Part shown: positions 17,286-25,740 of the stretch, piece after piece
Layout of the letters: each line of letters begins with the position of its first letter
Position numbering within the stretch: the first letter of the stretch is position 1
Source of the DNA: Azospirillum sp. 412522
GTDB lineage: Bacteria; Pseudomonadota; Alphaproteobacteria; Azospirillales; Azospirillaceae
NCBI RefSeq assembly: GCF_019805165.1
Contig: NZ_RWIJ01000040.1
Coordinates: forward strand, 1 to 47,260
Direction: 5' to 3'
Length of the DNA stretch: 47,260 bases
The notes under the pieces: generated by a model
What the model was told of the DNA's origin: nothing
What the model saw: the letters and a program-made list of their open reading frames with translations, nothing else
The model's database searches: none
Translations under genes and position numbers: made by a program

Positions 17286-18173
17286 TCACCCCGCCGCCGC
17301 GACGGAGGTGCCGGCGACGCTGCGGGCCACTGCCAGGGCGGCCCAGGTGATGAGGCCGAGCAGGACGCTGAGCGCCGCCGCGGCGGCGATGTTCGCCTGG
17401 AGCGTGAATTCGGTGTAGATCGTCATCGGCAGCACGTTGATCCGGGTGGCGAGCGTGAAGGCGGTGCCGAACGCGCCCATCGAGGTGGCGAAGCACAGGG
17501 CGCCGGCGGAAATCAGCGCCGGCTTCAGCGCCGGCAGGATGACGTCGGCCACCACCCGCCAGGGAGCCGCCCCCAGCGAGCGCGCCGCCTCCTCCAGCCG
17601 CGGGTCCAGCTTCTCCGCCGCCGCCATCACCGTCAGGATGACGCGCGGGATCGAGAAATAGACGTAGCCGAGGAACAGCCCGGCCATCGAATAGGCGAAG
17701 ACCAGCTTCCCCCCGCCCAGTGCCTGGGTGATCGTGCCGATCAGCCCCTGGCGGCCCGCCAGCATGATGACCATGAAGCCGATCACCACGCCGGGGAAGG
17801 CCAGCGGGAAGGTCAGCAGCGCCACCAGCAGGGCATGGCCGGGGAAATGGTTGCGCACCAGGAAAAGGCCGGCGACGGTCGAGACCGCCAGCGTCACCGC
17901 CGTCACCCCGGCCGACAGGGCCAGCGTGGACAGAAGGCTGTCGAGATGGCCGGGATCGGCCAGCGTGGTGAGGTAGGCCGACCATCCCTCCGCCCCGCCG
18001 GCGCCGATCAGGATCAGGCGGACCAGCGGCAGCAGGAAGAAGGCGGCGAACACCGCCGCCGCCGGCGCCAGCAGGGCGGCCAGCCGCAGCGGTTCGCCCG
18101 TCCGGCCCGGCCCGGCCGGCGGACGCACCGCCGGCCGGTGGGAGAGGGGGCGGTCCTGCACGCAGGCGCTCAC
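17286..18173 (-). CDS. ABC importer permease 1 (PotB/PhnU type)
   Basis: A 295-residue permease that starts at GTG, overlapping the binding-protein stop (GTGA, 18170-18173), which implies coupled translation. About 30 Arg/Pro-rich residues precede the first span (LAALLAPAAAVFAAFFLLPL). The coupling loop is DPRLEEAARSLGAAPWRVVADVILP. It ends with ARSVAGTSVAAAG, 5 bp before permease 2. Gene order and spacing show one transport operon under the LacI regulator at 19216. The EAA loop and length match first permeases of polyamine, iron and 2-aminoethylphosphonate importers. Confidence 0.87.
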   Translation of the reverse strand: MSACVQDRPLSHRPAVRPPAGPGRTGEPLRLAALLAPAAAVFAAFFLLPLVRLILIGAGGAEGWSAYLTTLADPGHLDSLLSTLALSAGVTAVTLAVSTVAGLFLVRNHFPGHALLVALLTFPLAFPGVVIGFMVIMLAGRQGLIGTITQALGGGKLVFAYSMAGLFLGYVYFSIPRVILTVMAAAEKLDPRLEEAARSLGAAPWRVVADVILPALKPALISAGALCFATSMGAFGTAFTLATRINVLPMTIYTEFTLQANIAAAAALSVLLGLITWAALAVARSVAGTSVAAAG

Positions 18174-19186
18174 TTCACCTCCGCCTGATAGCGGTCCATG
18201 AAGCCCTTCTGCGCCTCGGCCATGCGGACCATGTCCACCGGTTTGGCGCGGGCGTAGTCGGCGGCCGGCAGGAACTTGGCGGCGGTCTCCGGCGGCATCG
18301 CTTCGGCCCGGACCGGCCGCATGAAGGCGTTGGCCCACAGGGTCTGGCCCTTGTCGGACAGGACATAGTCCAGGACCTTCCTGCCGTTCTCCGGGTTCGG
18401 GCCGTTCTTGACCAGCGCCATCACGTAGGGGACCGACACCGTGCCTTCCGTCGGGATGACGAAGGCGACCGGCGCCTTGTCGGTGTATTTGGCGCGGTAG
18501 GCGTTGAAGTCGTAGTCGATCAGGATCGGAATCTCGCCCGACAGCACGCGGGCGTAGGAGGTCTGCTTCGGCACGATGGGCTGGTTCTTCTGCAGATCCT
18601 TGAACCAGCCGATGGCCTTGTCGAAGCTGCCATACTCGCCGCCCAGGGCCAGATTGACCGCCACCGCGCCGACATAGCCGACGGCGGCGCTGGTCGGGTC
18701 GAGATAGCCGACCATGCCCGAATAGTCGGGCTTCAGCAGGTCGGCCCAGCTCTGCGGCACCGGCTTGCCGCCCAGCGCCTCGGTGTTGACGAAGAAGCCC
18801 AGCGTGCCGCTGTGGATGGCGAACCAGCTGCCGTCGGCGTCCTTCATCCCGTCGGGGACGCCGGCCCAGCCCGCCGGCTTGTAGGGGGTGACGACGCCGG
18901 CCGCCTTGGCCTGGATGCCGACCGGCCCGCCGAGATAGACGATGTCGGCGACCGGCTTGTCCTTTTCCGCCAGCATGGCGGCCATCGCCTGTCCGGAATT
19001 CTTGTTGTCGAAGGGGACGGCGATGCCGAGGTCGGTCTTGATCGCCTTGAGCTGCGACGCCCAGTCGGCCCATTCCGGCGGGCAGTTGTAGCAGATGGCG
19101 GTCGGCTCGGCGGCTGCAGCGGGCGTTACCGTTGCGGTGAAAACGGCGGCCAGGGCGGCGGCGCCGAGCAGGAACGGCTTCATCAT
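18170..19186 (-). CDS. Periplasmic binding protein of the LacI-linked ABC importer
   Basis: A 338-residue precursor. MMKPFLLGAAALAAVFTATV with AAAAEP forms a signal peptide cleaved near residue 25. The mature chain opens with AICYNCPPEWADW, two cysteines three apart that could form a disulfide. PVADIVYLGGPVGIQAKAAG and LSGEIPILIDYDFNAYRAKY are typical ligand-binding segments of the cluster-D/F binding proteins of spermidine, iron and phosphonate importers. The first of two adjacent ATGs was taken as the start. It is the first structural gene after the LacI regulator, 29 bp upstream, and overlaps permease 1 by 4 bp. The ligand is unknown; phosphoester or phosphonate is suggested by the nearby phosphoesterase. 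Confidence 0.87.
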   Translation of the reverse strand: MMKPFLLGAAALAAVFTATVTPAAAAEPTAICYNCPPEWADWASQLKAIKTDLGIAVPFDNKNSGQAMAAMLAEKDKPVADIVYLGGPVGIQAKAAGVVTPYKPAGWAGVPDGMKDADGSWFAIHSGTLGFFVNTEALGGKPVPQSWADLLKPDYSGMVGYLDPTSAAVGYVGAVAVNLALGGEYGSFDKAIGWFKDLQKNQPIVPKQTSYARVLSGEIPILIDYDFNAYRAKYTDKAPVAFVIPTEGTVSVPYVMALVKNGPNPENGRKVLDYVLSDKGQTLWANAFMRPVRAEAMPPETAAKFLPAADYARAKPVDMVRMAEAQKGFMDRYQAEVK

Positions 19187-19215
19187 GATTGCGGATATCT
19201 CCGTTCGGAAAGCGC

Positions 19216-20235
19216 TCAGGTCGATTTTGACGGTGCCGGTCCGAGCGATTCGCCCGGACGCAGGGTGAAGGGCAGCATCACGGCGCGGCCTTGCAGGTCG
19301 CCGGAAAAGCCGGTGCGCAGGCATTCGAAGGCGGTGGCGCCCATGGCGCGGGCCGGCTGCACCAGGGTGGCGAGGCTGGGCGACATCAGCCGGCCGACCT
19401 CGATGCCGTCGAAGCCGCAGACGGAGACGTCGTCCGGCACCGACAGGCCGAGGTCGCGCAGGGCGCGGATGGTGGCGAGCGCCAGCATGTCGTTGGAGGC
19501 GAACAGCGCGGTCGGCCGCTCCGGCCCTTCCAGATAGGGGGCGAGCCGATGGGCCAGCCGCAGGTCGTTGAAATCGACCTCCACCACCGGTCCCGGCGGC
19601 AATCCGGCGTCGGCCAGCGCTGCCTGCCACCCGGCATGGCGGCGGCGCGAGCGGTCGGACTGGCGGAAACGCCCGGCGATCATGCCGATGCGCCGATGGC
19701 CGAGCGCCGTCATCCGCTCCACCACCGCGCGGGAGGCCGCGACGTTGTCGACCGAGACATGGGCGCGCAGTGCCCGGTCCGGCTGGTTGTAGGCCAGGAC
19801 ATAGGGCAGCCGCACCTCGTCCAGCGTGTCGAGCGACCCGCTGCGGTCGGCATCGGCGACGGTCAGCACCAGCCCTTCGACCCGATTGGACAGCAGCCCT
19901 TCGATGGCGCGCGATTCCTTGGCCGGATCATAGTCGGTGGAGGCGATCAGCACGCTGTATCCGGCCTCCGCCGCCGCCTCCTGGATGCCGGCGACGCTCT
20001 CGGCGAAGACCGGGTTGGTCAGCGACGGGACCAGCACGCCGACGGTGCGGGTGCGCGCCGCCTTCAGATTGCGGCCGATGGTGCTGGGGCGGAAGGACAG
20101 GTCGGAGGCGGCGGCGCGCACCTTCTCCATGGTTTCCGGCGTGGCGTTGCCGCTGCCGTTCAGCACGCGCGACACGGTGGCGATCGACACCCCGGCGCGC
20201 GCCGCCACGTCGCGGATCGTCGCCACGCGGTCCAT
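19216..20235 (-). CDS. LacI-family transcriptional regulator
   Basis: A 339-residue repressor. The N-terminal HTH reads ATIRDVAARAGVSIATVSRVLNG, with the hinge helix following FRPSTIGRNLKAARTRTVGVLVPSL. The periplasmic-binding-protein-like effector domain follows (SNDMLALATIRALRDLG, VCGFDGIEVG). The start at MDRVATIRD gives the normal family length; earlier in-frame ATGs would add an Arg-rich leader. It is the first gene of the transporter operon and ends 29 bp before the binding protein. Two LacI-type palindromes with the central CG lie at 20370-20403, about 135-165 bp upstream, so autoregulation of the whole operon is likely. Confidence 0.9.
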   Translation of the reverse strand: MDRVATIRDVAARAGVSIATVSRVLNGSGNATPETMEKVRAAASDLSFRPSTIGRNLKAARTRTVGVLVPSLTNPVFAESVAGIQEAAAEAGYSVLIASTDYDPAKESRAIEGLLSNRVEGLVLTVADADRSGSLDTLDEVRLPYVLAYNQPDRALRAHVSVDNVAASRAVVERMTALGHRRIGMIAGRFRQSDRSRRRHAGWQAALADAGLPPGPVVEVDFNDLRLAHRLAPYLEGPERPTALFASNDMLALATIRALRDLGLSVPDDVSVCGFDGIEVGRLMSPSLATLVQPARAMGATAFECLRTGFSGDLQGRAVMLPFTLRPGESLGPAPSKST

Positions 20236-20369
20236 CGCGCGCCCGTCCGTCACCCGGCCATCCGTCGTTCGCATGCCGTCCCGCACCATCCGCCGTCCTC
20301 GTCCCCGGCGCCGGCCGATCCGGCGCGGGTGCAGAGTGGCGGCGGTGTGTTGCAATCGCGTGACGCCGT

Positions 20370-20403
20370 GAAAACGGTTTCGTGAAGAATGGAAACGTTT
20401 CCA
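20370..20403. promoter_or_regulatory. Paired LacI-type operators
   Basis: TGGAAACGTTTCCA (20390-20403) is a perfect 14-bp palindrome with the central CG typical of LacI/GalR sites. GAAAACGGTTTC (20370-20381) is a second, imperfect copy. Their centres are 21 bp apart, two helical turns, on the same DNA face. They lie upstream of the lacI-type gene at 19216-20235. Confidence 0.75.
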
Positions 20404-20420
20404 TCGCGCCGGAACGGCAC

Positions 20421-20447
20421 GAGCGCCGCCCTCCGAAGGCGGTGGTC
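20421..20447 (+). repeat. 27-bp partial duplicate of the tRNA-Arg(CCG) core
   Basis: This segment matches tRNA positions 20567-20593 (end of the D stem, anticodon arm, variable loop start) at 24 of 27 bases. Two of the three differences are the two sides of one anticodon-stem pair (T-A in the tRNA, C-G here), so pairing is kept. No acceptor or T arm is present, so it is a fragment, not a gene. Confidence 0.75.
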
Positions 20448-20544
20448 GGGGGGGCAGGGGAGGTTCGCAACTGGTCGAAAAAACAGTGATTTTAGTGTTT
20501 GCGTCCCCGCAGGGCTTGGGCTATGTTGCGCCTCCACCAGCGAT

Positions 20545-20621
<77 letters not shown>

Positions 20622-20629
20622 TCGATTTC

Positions 20630-20661
20630 AAGGGCTTAGCCGCGCCAGCGGCTAGGCCCTT
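20630..20661 (+). terminator. Terminator of the tRNA-Arg transcript
   Basis: AAGGGCTTAGCCGC (20630-20643) pairs with GCGGCTAGGCCCTT (20648-20661) across a 4-nt loop, a 14-bp stem with one G-T wobble, followed by ATCGTTTT. It starts 9 bp after the tRNA. The rest of the gap to 20886 shows no gene. Confidence 0.8.
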
Positions 20662-20886
20662 ATCGTTTTGGTCCCCGTATAGATCCCTGTCTCCCCCGGC
20701 TCGCCTCGACATTGCCGCTTCGGCCGTGAATTCGGATGCGTTTCGGGTGCGTGGCGGCCGTGGACCTGCTGAAACCGTCTGCGGGGACATGCCGATGAAA
20801 CCGCCGGCCTGCCGGACATCCGGCCCATCGCGGAGCAGCCCCGTCACGCAGCTTTGCCGCAGGGGGCGCGGTGGCACCTCCGGACC

Positions 20887-22359
20887 TTATTCGGCGGCGT
20901 CGGTCTGTACCAGCCGCTGCGGACCGTTGTCCTCGTCGACGAAGCGCTCGCGGATCGCCAGCATCGTGTCGAGACGGCCGAGAAAGACCGCCACCAGATC
21001 CGGGTCGAAATGTCGGCCGGCCTGCTCCCGCATATGGGCGACGACGGCGTCCAGCGGCCAGGCGTCCTTGTAGGGGCGGGAGGACAGCAGGGCGTCGAAC
21101 ACGTCGGCGATGGCGACGATGCGGCCGGACAGCGGGATCCCGGTGCCGCACAGGCCGGCGGGATAGCCGGTGCCGTCCCATTTCTCGTGGTGCGTCCCGG
21201 CGACCTCCGCGGCAAGGTCGAGCAGGGGCAGGCCGCTGCCGGCCAGCAGCCGCTGCCCGATGCTCGCGTGCTGGCGCATGATCGTCCATTCCTGGGCGTC
21301 GAGCCGGCCGGCCTTCAACAGCACATGGTCGGGGACGGCGATCTTGCCGATATCGTGCAGGGGAGCCGCCTCCAGCAACTGGGCGGCGAAGCCGGGGGCG
21401 CAGCCGGCCGCCAGGGCCAACTGGTGGGCGATCTGCGCCATGCGCGCCACATGCTGCCCGGTCTCGTTGTCGCGGAACTCGCCGGCGCTGCACAGGCGAC
21501 GGATGATCTCGCGCTGGGTCGCCTCCAACTGCAGGCGGGCGGCCTCAAGTTCCAGGTTGGCCACGCGCAGGGCGGCGGCCTCCCGAGCGGCGGCGGCGGA
21601 GATGCGGCGGTCGGCGGTGGCGGACACCAGCGCCAGCAGCAGCAGGCCGAAGGTCGCCACGGCCACCACCGCGGCCAGAGGACCGCTGGACACGCCTTCC
21701 CCCAGCCCGCCGTCCGCCGCCATCAGCGTGGGATCGACCTGCACCACCAGGGCGGCCATGCCGGTGTAATGCATGCCGCAGACGGCGACCGCCATCACCA
21801 GGGCGGCCAGCGCCCGTTCGCGCAGGCGGTGGATGCGCGTGGCAAGCCACAATCCCGCGGTCGCGGCGGCGGCGGCGATGGCGACCGAAAGTCCCCACAG
21901 AAGCGGGTCGTAGGCGATCCGGGCCGGCAGCACCATCGCCGCCATGCCGAGATAATGCATTGCCGCGACGCCAAGCCCGACGATGATCCCGGCCGCGGCG
22001 ATGGCCGCGGGAGAGCGCCTGCGCTGGATGATGCGGAACCCGGCGGCGACGAAGGCGACCGAGGTCACCAGCGACAGCAGCGTCTTCCCCGGAGCGTAGG
22101 CGATCGGCGTGTCGATGGTCAGCGCCAGCATGCCGATGAAATGCATCGCCCAGATGCCGCCGCCCAGTGCCGCGGCGGCGCAGCCCTGCCACATCATGCG
22201 GGCAACGCCGGAGGTGCGGTGCATCCGCTCCGCCATGTCGAGTGCGGCATAGGAGGCGAAGGCGGCGACGGCATAGGACAGCGCCACCAGCCAATGGTCG
22301 TGGGAGAACGGCAGGCCGGAAGCCGATGTGAAGCACAGTCCGGCCAATTCAATCGACAT
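20887..22359 (-). CDS. MHYT membrane sensor with HD-GYP cyclic-di-GMP phosphodiesterase
   Basis: A 490-residue inner-membrane signalling protein. The N-terminal half has about seven spans carrying three MHYT motifs: MHFIGM (72-77), MHYLGM (134-139) and MHYTGM (196-201). These are proposed to bind metal, probably copper, and sense a gas such as O2, CO or NO. A helical linker (250-290) leads to an HD-GYP domain with HDIGK (335-339) and HHEKWDGTGYP (390-400), both intact, so c-di-GMP hydrolysis is expected. MHYT units are more often joined to GGDEF/EAL domains; joining HD-GYP is less common. The start is an ATG with AGGAG upstream. It stands alone and may control motility together with the flagellar genes nearby. 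Confidence 0.88.
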   Translation of the reverse strand: MSIELAGLCFTSASGLPFSHDHWLVALSYAVAAFASYAALDMAERMHRTSGVARMMWQGCAAAALGGGIWAMHFIGMLALTIDTPIAYAPGKTLLSLVTSVAFVAAGFRIIQRRRSPAAIAAAGIIVGLGVAAMHYLGMAAMVLPARIAYDPLLWGLSVAIAAAAATAGLWLATRIHRLRERALAALVMAVAVCGMHYTGMAALVVQVDPTLMAADGGLGEGVSSGPLAAVVAVATFGLLLLALVSATADRRISAAAAREAAALRVANLELEAARLQLEATQREIIRRLCSAGEFRDNETGQHVARMAQIAHQLALAAGCAPGFAAQLLEAAPLHDIGKIAVPDHVLLKAGRLDAQEWTIMRQHASIGQRLLAGSGLPLLDLAAEVAGTHHEKWDGTGYPAGLCGTGIPLSGRIVAIADVFDALLSSRPYKDAWPLDAVVAHMREQAGRHFDPDLVAVFLGRLDTMLAIRERFVDEDNGPQRLVQTDAAE

Positions 22360-22417
22360 CCTAACCACACTCCTGGAACACCCGACTGCCGCCGGCCTTT
22401 CTGATTGCCCGTTCCAC

Positions 22418-22452
22418 CGGTCGGGTTTCAAGAAAGGGGAAACCCCGACCGG
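22418..22452. other. Hairpin upstream of the HD-GYP gene
   Basis: An inverted repeat, arms CCGGTCGGGTTTC and GAAACCCCGACCGG with one bulge, lies 60-95 bp upstream of the start at 22359, in the 280-bp gap between two minus-strand genes. It could be a leader structure or operator. No T-run follows on either strand. Confidence 0.4.
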
Positions 22453-22579
22453 ATTGGTTGGGTATCAGCCAGCGCCGCCAAAACATGGCAGTTAGCTAAA
22501 AAGCTATCTTTATTTGATCGGTGTCAAGAGCGTAGAGGCCCGATAGTACTCAAGGCCGACCGGCCGTCCGTTTGATACT

Positions 22580-22618
22580 CCGCCAAGCATCCGCTTATTC
22601 GAAACGGAAGCTTGGCGG
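22580..22618 (-). terminator. Hairpin after pyk
   Basis: CCGCCAAGC (22580-22588) pairs perfectly with GCTTGGCGG (22610-22618), with extra inner pairing, 22 bp beyond the pyk stop. No clear T-run follows, so this is a probable but not certain terminator. Confidence 0.5.
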
Positions 22619-22639
22619 CCGGCAAAAAGTACGATGCGA

Positions 22640-24139
22640 TCAGGCGTCGGCGAGGGCCATCGGCTGCCGGGCGCGGGCGTCGCGTTCACGGGTCGGGCGG
22701 CTCGGCGCTTCGACCCAGGCGATTCGTAGGATATTGGTCGACCCCGGCATGCCGAACGGCACGCCGGCGGTGATGACCAGCCGCTGCCCTTCCTCCGCCA
22801 GCCCATGGACATAGGCCAGCCGGGCCGCCTTGTGCACCATGTCGGAGAAGCTCTGCACATCCTCCGTCAGCACCGCATGGACGCCATAGGCCAGCACCAG
22901 CCGGCGGGCGATGGCGGCGTTCTCGGTCAGGCAGAGGATCGGCACCTCCGGCCGCTCGCGCGCCGCCCGCAGCGTGGTGGAGCCGCTGGTGGTATAGGTG
23001 GCGATCGCCGCCGCCTTCACCGTATGGGCGACCTGCCGGGCGGCGGCGGTGATGGCGTCCGATTCCGTCTGCTCCGGGTCGGCATGACGGGCGTCCATCA
23101 TGGTGCGGTACAGCGTGTCGCCCTCCACCCGCCGGGCGATGCGGTCCATGATCGACACGGCCTCCACCGGATACTCGCCCGACGCGGTCTCCGCCGACAG
23201 CATCACGGCGTCGGCGCCGTCGAACACGGCGGTGGCGACGTCGGAGGCCTCGGCGCGGGTCGGGGCCGGGGCGGAGATCATCGATTCCAGCATCTGGGTG
23301 GCGACGATCACCGGCTTGCCGGCCAGCCGGGCGGCGTGGACGATCCGCTTCTGGATGGAGGGCACGTCTTCCGGCGGCATCTCCACGCCCAGATCGCCGC
23401 GCGCCACCATGACGCCGTCCGACATCTCGACGATGCGGTCGAGATGCTGGATCGCCTGCGGCTTCTCCAGCTTCGACAGCAGGGCGGCGCGGCCGGCGAC
23501 CAGCTTGCGCGCCTCCGCCACGTCCTCCGGCCGCTGGACGAAGCTCAGCGCCACCCAGTCCACCCCCTGGTCGAGCGCGAAGTCGAGGTCGGCGCGGTCC
23601 TTGGCGGTCAGCGGCGACAGCGGCAGCATCACGCCGGGGACGTTGACCCCCTTGCGGTCCGACAGCCTGGTGCCCGACACCACCACGGTCTCGGCGAAAT
23701 CGGCACCGCAGGCGGTCACCCGCAGCCGCACCTTGCCGTCGTCCAGCAGAAGTTCGGCGTCCGGCACCAGGGCGGCGAAGATTTCCGGATGGGGCATGCC
23801 GACGCGGCGGGCGTCGCCCGGCTCCGCCAGCAGATCCAGGCAGAAGGACTGGCCCGGGGTCAGCGTCACCGGCCCGTCGGCGAAGCGGCCCAGCCGCAGC
23901 TTCGGTCCTTGCAGATCCGCCATGATGGCGATGGGCCGGCCGGTCTCCTCCTCCAGCGCGCGGATGGCGCGCACGCGCTCGCCATGGTCCTGGTGGCTGC
24001 CGTGGCTGAAGTTCAGGCGGAAGACATCGACGCCGGCTTCGAACAGACGGCGGATCATGTCGGGCGAGGAGGAGGACGGACCGAGCGTGGCGACGACTTT
24101 CGTCTGCCGGTAACGGCGGATCGGCTTGGCGGTGCTCAT
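22640..24139 (-). CDS. pyk: Pyruvate kinase
   Basis: A 499-residue glycolytic enzyme converting phosphoenolpyruvate and ADP to pyruvate and ATP in the cytosol. Visible hallmarks are RLNFSHGSH, MADLQGPKLRLG, the signature LLSKLEKPQAI with the catalytic Lys, DGVMVARGDLGVEMP (metal ligands), QMLESMI and the C-terminal allosteric-type domain with TTSGSTTLRAARERP. The length is slightly longer than the common 470-480. The start ATG (MSTAKPIRRYRQTK) lies 71 bp beyond the galM stop, so it may be cotranscribed with the epimerase, which supplies sugar anomers to the same pathway. A hairpin follows the stop. Confidence 0.96.
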   Translation of the reverse strand: MSTAKPIRRYRQTKVVATLGPSSSSPDMIRRLFEAGVDVFRLNFSHGSHQDHGERVRAIRALEEETGRPIAIMADLQGPKLRLGRFADGPVTLTPGQSFCLDLLAEPGDARRVGMPHPEIFAALVPDAELLLDDGKVRLRVTACGADFAETVVVSGTRLSDRKGVNVPGVMLPLSPLTAKDRADLDFALDQGVDWVALSFVQRPEDVAEARKLVAGRAALLSKLEKPQAIQHLDRIVEMSDGVMVARGDLGVEMPPEDVPSIQKRIVHAARLAGKPVIVATQMLESMISAPAPTRAEASDVATAVFDGADAVMLSAETASGEYPVEAVSIMDRIARRVEGDTLYRTMMDARHADPEQTESDAITAAARQVAHTVKAAAIATYTTSGSTTLRAARERPEVPILCLTENAAIARRLVLAYGVHAVLTEDVQSFSDMVHKAARLAYVHGLAEEGQRLVITAGVPFGMPGSTNILRIAWVEAPSRPTRERDARARQPMALADA

Positions 24140-24210
24140 GGCGTAACGGACTCCGAGGGGGAGGGTGGGCGGCCGTGCGGAACGGGTGGGGGCGGGCGGC
24201 GGATGCCGCC

Positions 24211-25290
24211 TCAGGCGACCCCGAACCGGTAGACGATGGACCCGGCGGTCCATTGGCCGGGACGCAGCACGGTCGAGGGGAAGGAGGGGATGTTGACGGC
24301 GTTGGGGAACTTGGACGGCTCGGCGCAGAAGGCGCTGCGCTTGGTGTAGAGCGTACCGCCCTTGCCGACGTCCCGCGGGGCTTTGCCCTCCAGGAAGTTG
24401 CCGGTGTAGAGCTGCAGGCCGGGTTCGGTGGACAGCACCTCCAGCGTCCGGCCGCTGGCCGGGTGGAGGAAGCGGGCGTGCAGGACGGGAACGGCACCGT
24501 CCGCCGGCTTGTCGATCACGTAATGGAGGTCGTACCCCTTGCCGAGCGCCAGCATGCGGTCGTCGGCCTCGATGCGGGCGCCGAGTGCCGCCGGGGTGCG
24601 GAAGTCGTGCGGCGTGCCGGCGACCTCCACCCTCTCGCCGGTCGGCACCCCGGTATCGCCGAGCGCCAGATAGCGCCCGGCATGAACGGTGGCGACATGG
24701 TCGAGGATCGACGACCCCAGATCGCCCGACAGGTTGAAGAAGGTATGGTCGGTGAAGTTGGCGACGGTGGTCTTGTCGGCCGCCACCGCGGTCCAGGCGA
24801 TGGTCAGGGCGTTGTCGTCGCCGACCGTATAGACCAGCCGCAGCGGCAGGGTGCCGGGGAAGCCTTCCTCGCCATCCTGGAAGACATAGGTCAGCTCCAG
24901 GCTGGCGTCGTCGAGCTGCCGGGCGTCGAAGACGCGGAAGCGCGAGCCGCGCTGTCCGCCATGCAGGGTGTTGGGCGGGCTGTTCACCGCCGTCTGATGG
25001 GGGATGCCGTCCAGCGTGAAACGCCCGCCGTCGATGCGCCCGCAATAGCGCCCGATGAAGGATCCCATGGACGCCTGCCCGCCCATCGCGCCGTCGATGC
25101 CGTCATAGCCCTGGACGACGTCGCCCAGCGCGCCGTCGCGGTCGGGAACCAGAACCTGTTCGATCTTGGCGCCGTAATTGGTGATTCGCACCACCATGCC
25201 GCGGTTGTTGCGCAGAGTGAACAGATCCACCGGCTTGCCGTCGATGGTGGCGGAGTAGGTCTCGCGCCTGAGGTCGGAATAGGTCGCCAT
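24211..25290 (-). CDS. galM: Aldose 1-epimerase (mutarotase)
   Basis: A 359-residue galactose-mutarotase-fold enzyme that interconverts alpha and beta sugar anomers. Family residues are seen at NTLHGGQRG, in the catalytic-His segment DHTFFNLSGD, and in the catalytic-Glu segment STEPGLQLYTGNF. It starts with ATG and has normal length. No signal peptide is apparent, so it should be cytosolic. It lies upstream of pyk on the same strand, and a possible 26-codon membrane peptide frame and a perfect 14-bp AT-rich palindrome (25433-25446) precede it. The context suggests sugar catabolism controlled from that palindrome. Confidence 0.93.
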   Translation of the reverse strand: MATYSDLRRETYSATIDGKPVDLFTLRNNRGMVVRITNYGAKIEQVLVPDRDGALGDVVQGYDGIDGAMGGQASMGSFIGRYCGRIDGGRFTLDGIPHQTAVNSPPNTLHGGQRGSRFRVFDARQLDDASLELTYVFQDGEEGFPGTLPLRLVYTVGDDNALTIAWTAVAADKTTVANFTDHTFFNLSGDLGSSILDHVATVHAGRYLALGDTGVPTGERVEVAGTPHDFRTPAALGARIEADDRMLALGKGYDLHYVIDKPADGAVPVLHARFLHPASGRTLEVLSTEPGLQLYTGNFLEGKAPRDVGKGGTLYTKRSAFCAEPSKFPNAVNIPSFPSTVLRPGQWTAGSIVYRFGVA

Positions 25291-25315
25291 GGTCCAGGCA
25301 TCCCTGTGGAAGAGG

Positions 25316-25396
25316 TTAGCAAAAGCCGAGAAGCAGCAGCCCCAGCAGCATCACCACGCGCAGGAGCAGCGCCGTCTCCAATGGGTCCGCGGTCAT
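25316..25396 (-). CDS. Possible 26-residue single-span membrane peptide
   Basis: This small frame begins with ATG preceded by GTGAGG at 7 bp and ends TAA, 25 bp before galM. The product has a short acidic N-terminus (MTADPLETALLL) and then one hydrophobic segment (RVVMLLGLLLLGFC). The spacing, ribosome-binding site and position downstream of a perfect palindrome suggest a real leader or small membrane protein cotranscribed with galM. At this size chance cannot be excluded, and no family is recognised. Confidence 0.35.
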   Translation of the reverse strand: MTADPLETALLLRVVMLLGLLLLGFC

Positions 25397-25432
25397 GGTG
25401 GGGCCTCACCGGATGGATCGTGAGGTTATTAT

Positions 25433-25446
25433 ACTAATATATTAGT
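25433..25446. promoter_or_regulatory. Perfect palindrome upstream of the galM operon
   Basis: ACTAATATATTAGT is a perfect 14-bp AT-rich palindrome 37 bp upstream of the small frame at 25396 and about 140 bp upstream of galM. It has the look of a dimeric-repressor site (GntR/FCD or TetR style) overlapping a promoter. The regulator is not in the immediate vicinity. Confidence 0.5.
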
Positions 25447-25740
25447 CTGAAAGACAAACCGCTTCGGTGGTCCGGAGGCTTGCCGGACAGTTTGCCGCAG
25501 GGGACGCCGAAGCGGATGGCTCGAACGGCGTGGAGCGGACGGAAGCGTGGGCGGAACTGCGCAAGATGGTTGGCCGCAGCCGATGGAGTGGGCCCGGCCG
25601 GGAACCCGGGACGGCGAATTGCCGGAAGAGCCTGCGTCCATTATCCGGGACATCGCCGGAATGTCGGATCGGCCTCGTCCCGCCGCTCCGATCGGGCGTT
25701 CTTCAAGCGGCCTCGCCCGGCCCCGAGCCGGACCATGCAC
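25447..25740. other. Intergenic region without a supported gene
   Basis: These roughly 290 bp separate galM's promoter region from the end of the EamA gene. Open frames here (for example plus-strand 25467-25790) lack a ribosome-binding site, have no recognisable protein pattern and run into the EamA gene in antisense. I see no gene, and no strong hairpin. Confidence 0.5.

Noticed and set aside
20421..20447. Second tRNA-Arg gene
   Set aside because: Only D-stem end and anticodon arm match; no acceptor or T arm, so it is listed as a repeat fragment.
22360..22639. Riboswitch upstream of the HD-GYP gene or after pyk
   Set aside because: Two simple hairpins only; no conserved core of a c-di-GMP or other known riboswitch could be recognised by eye.
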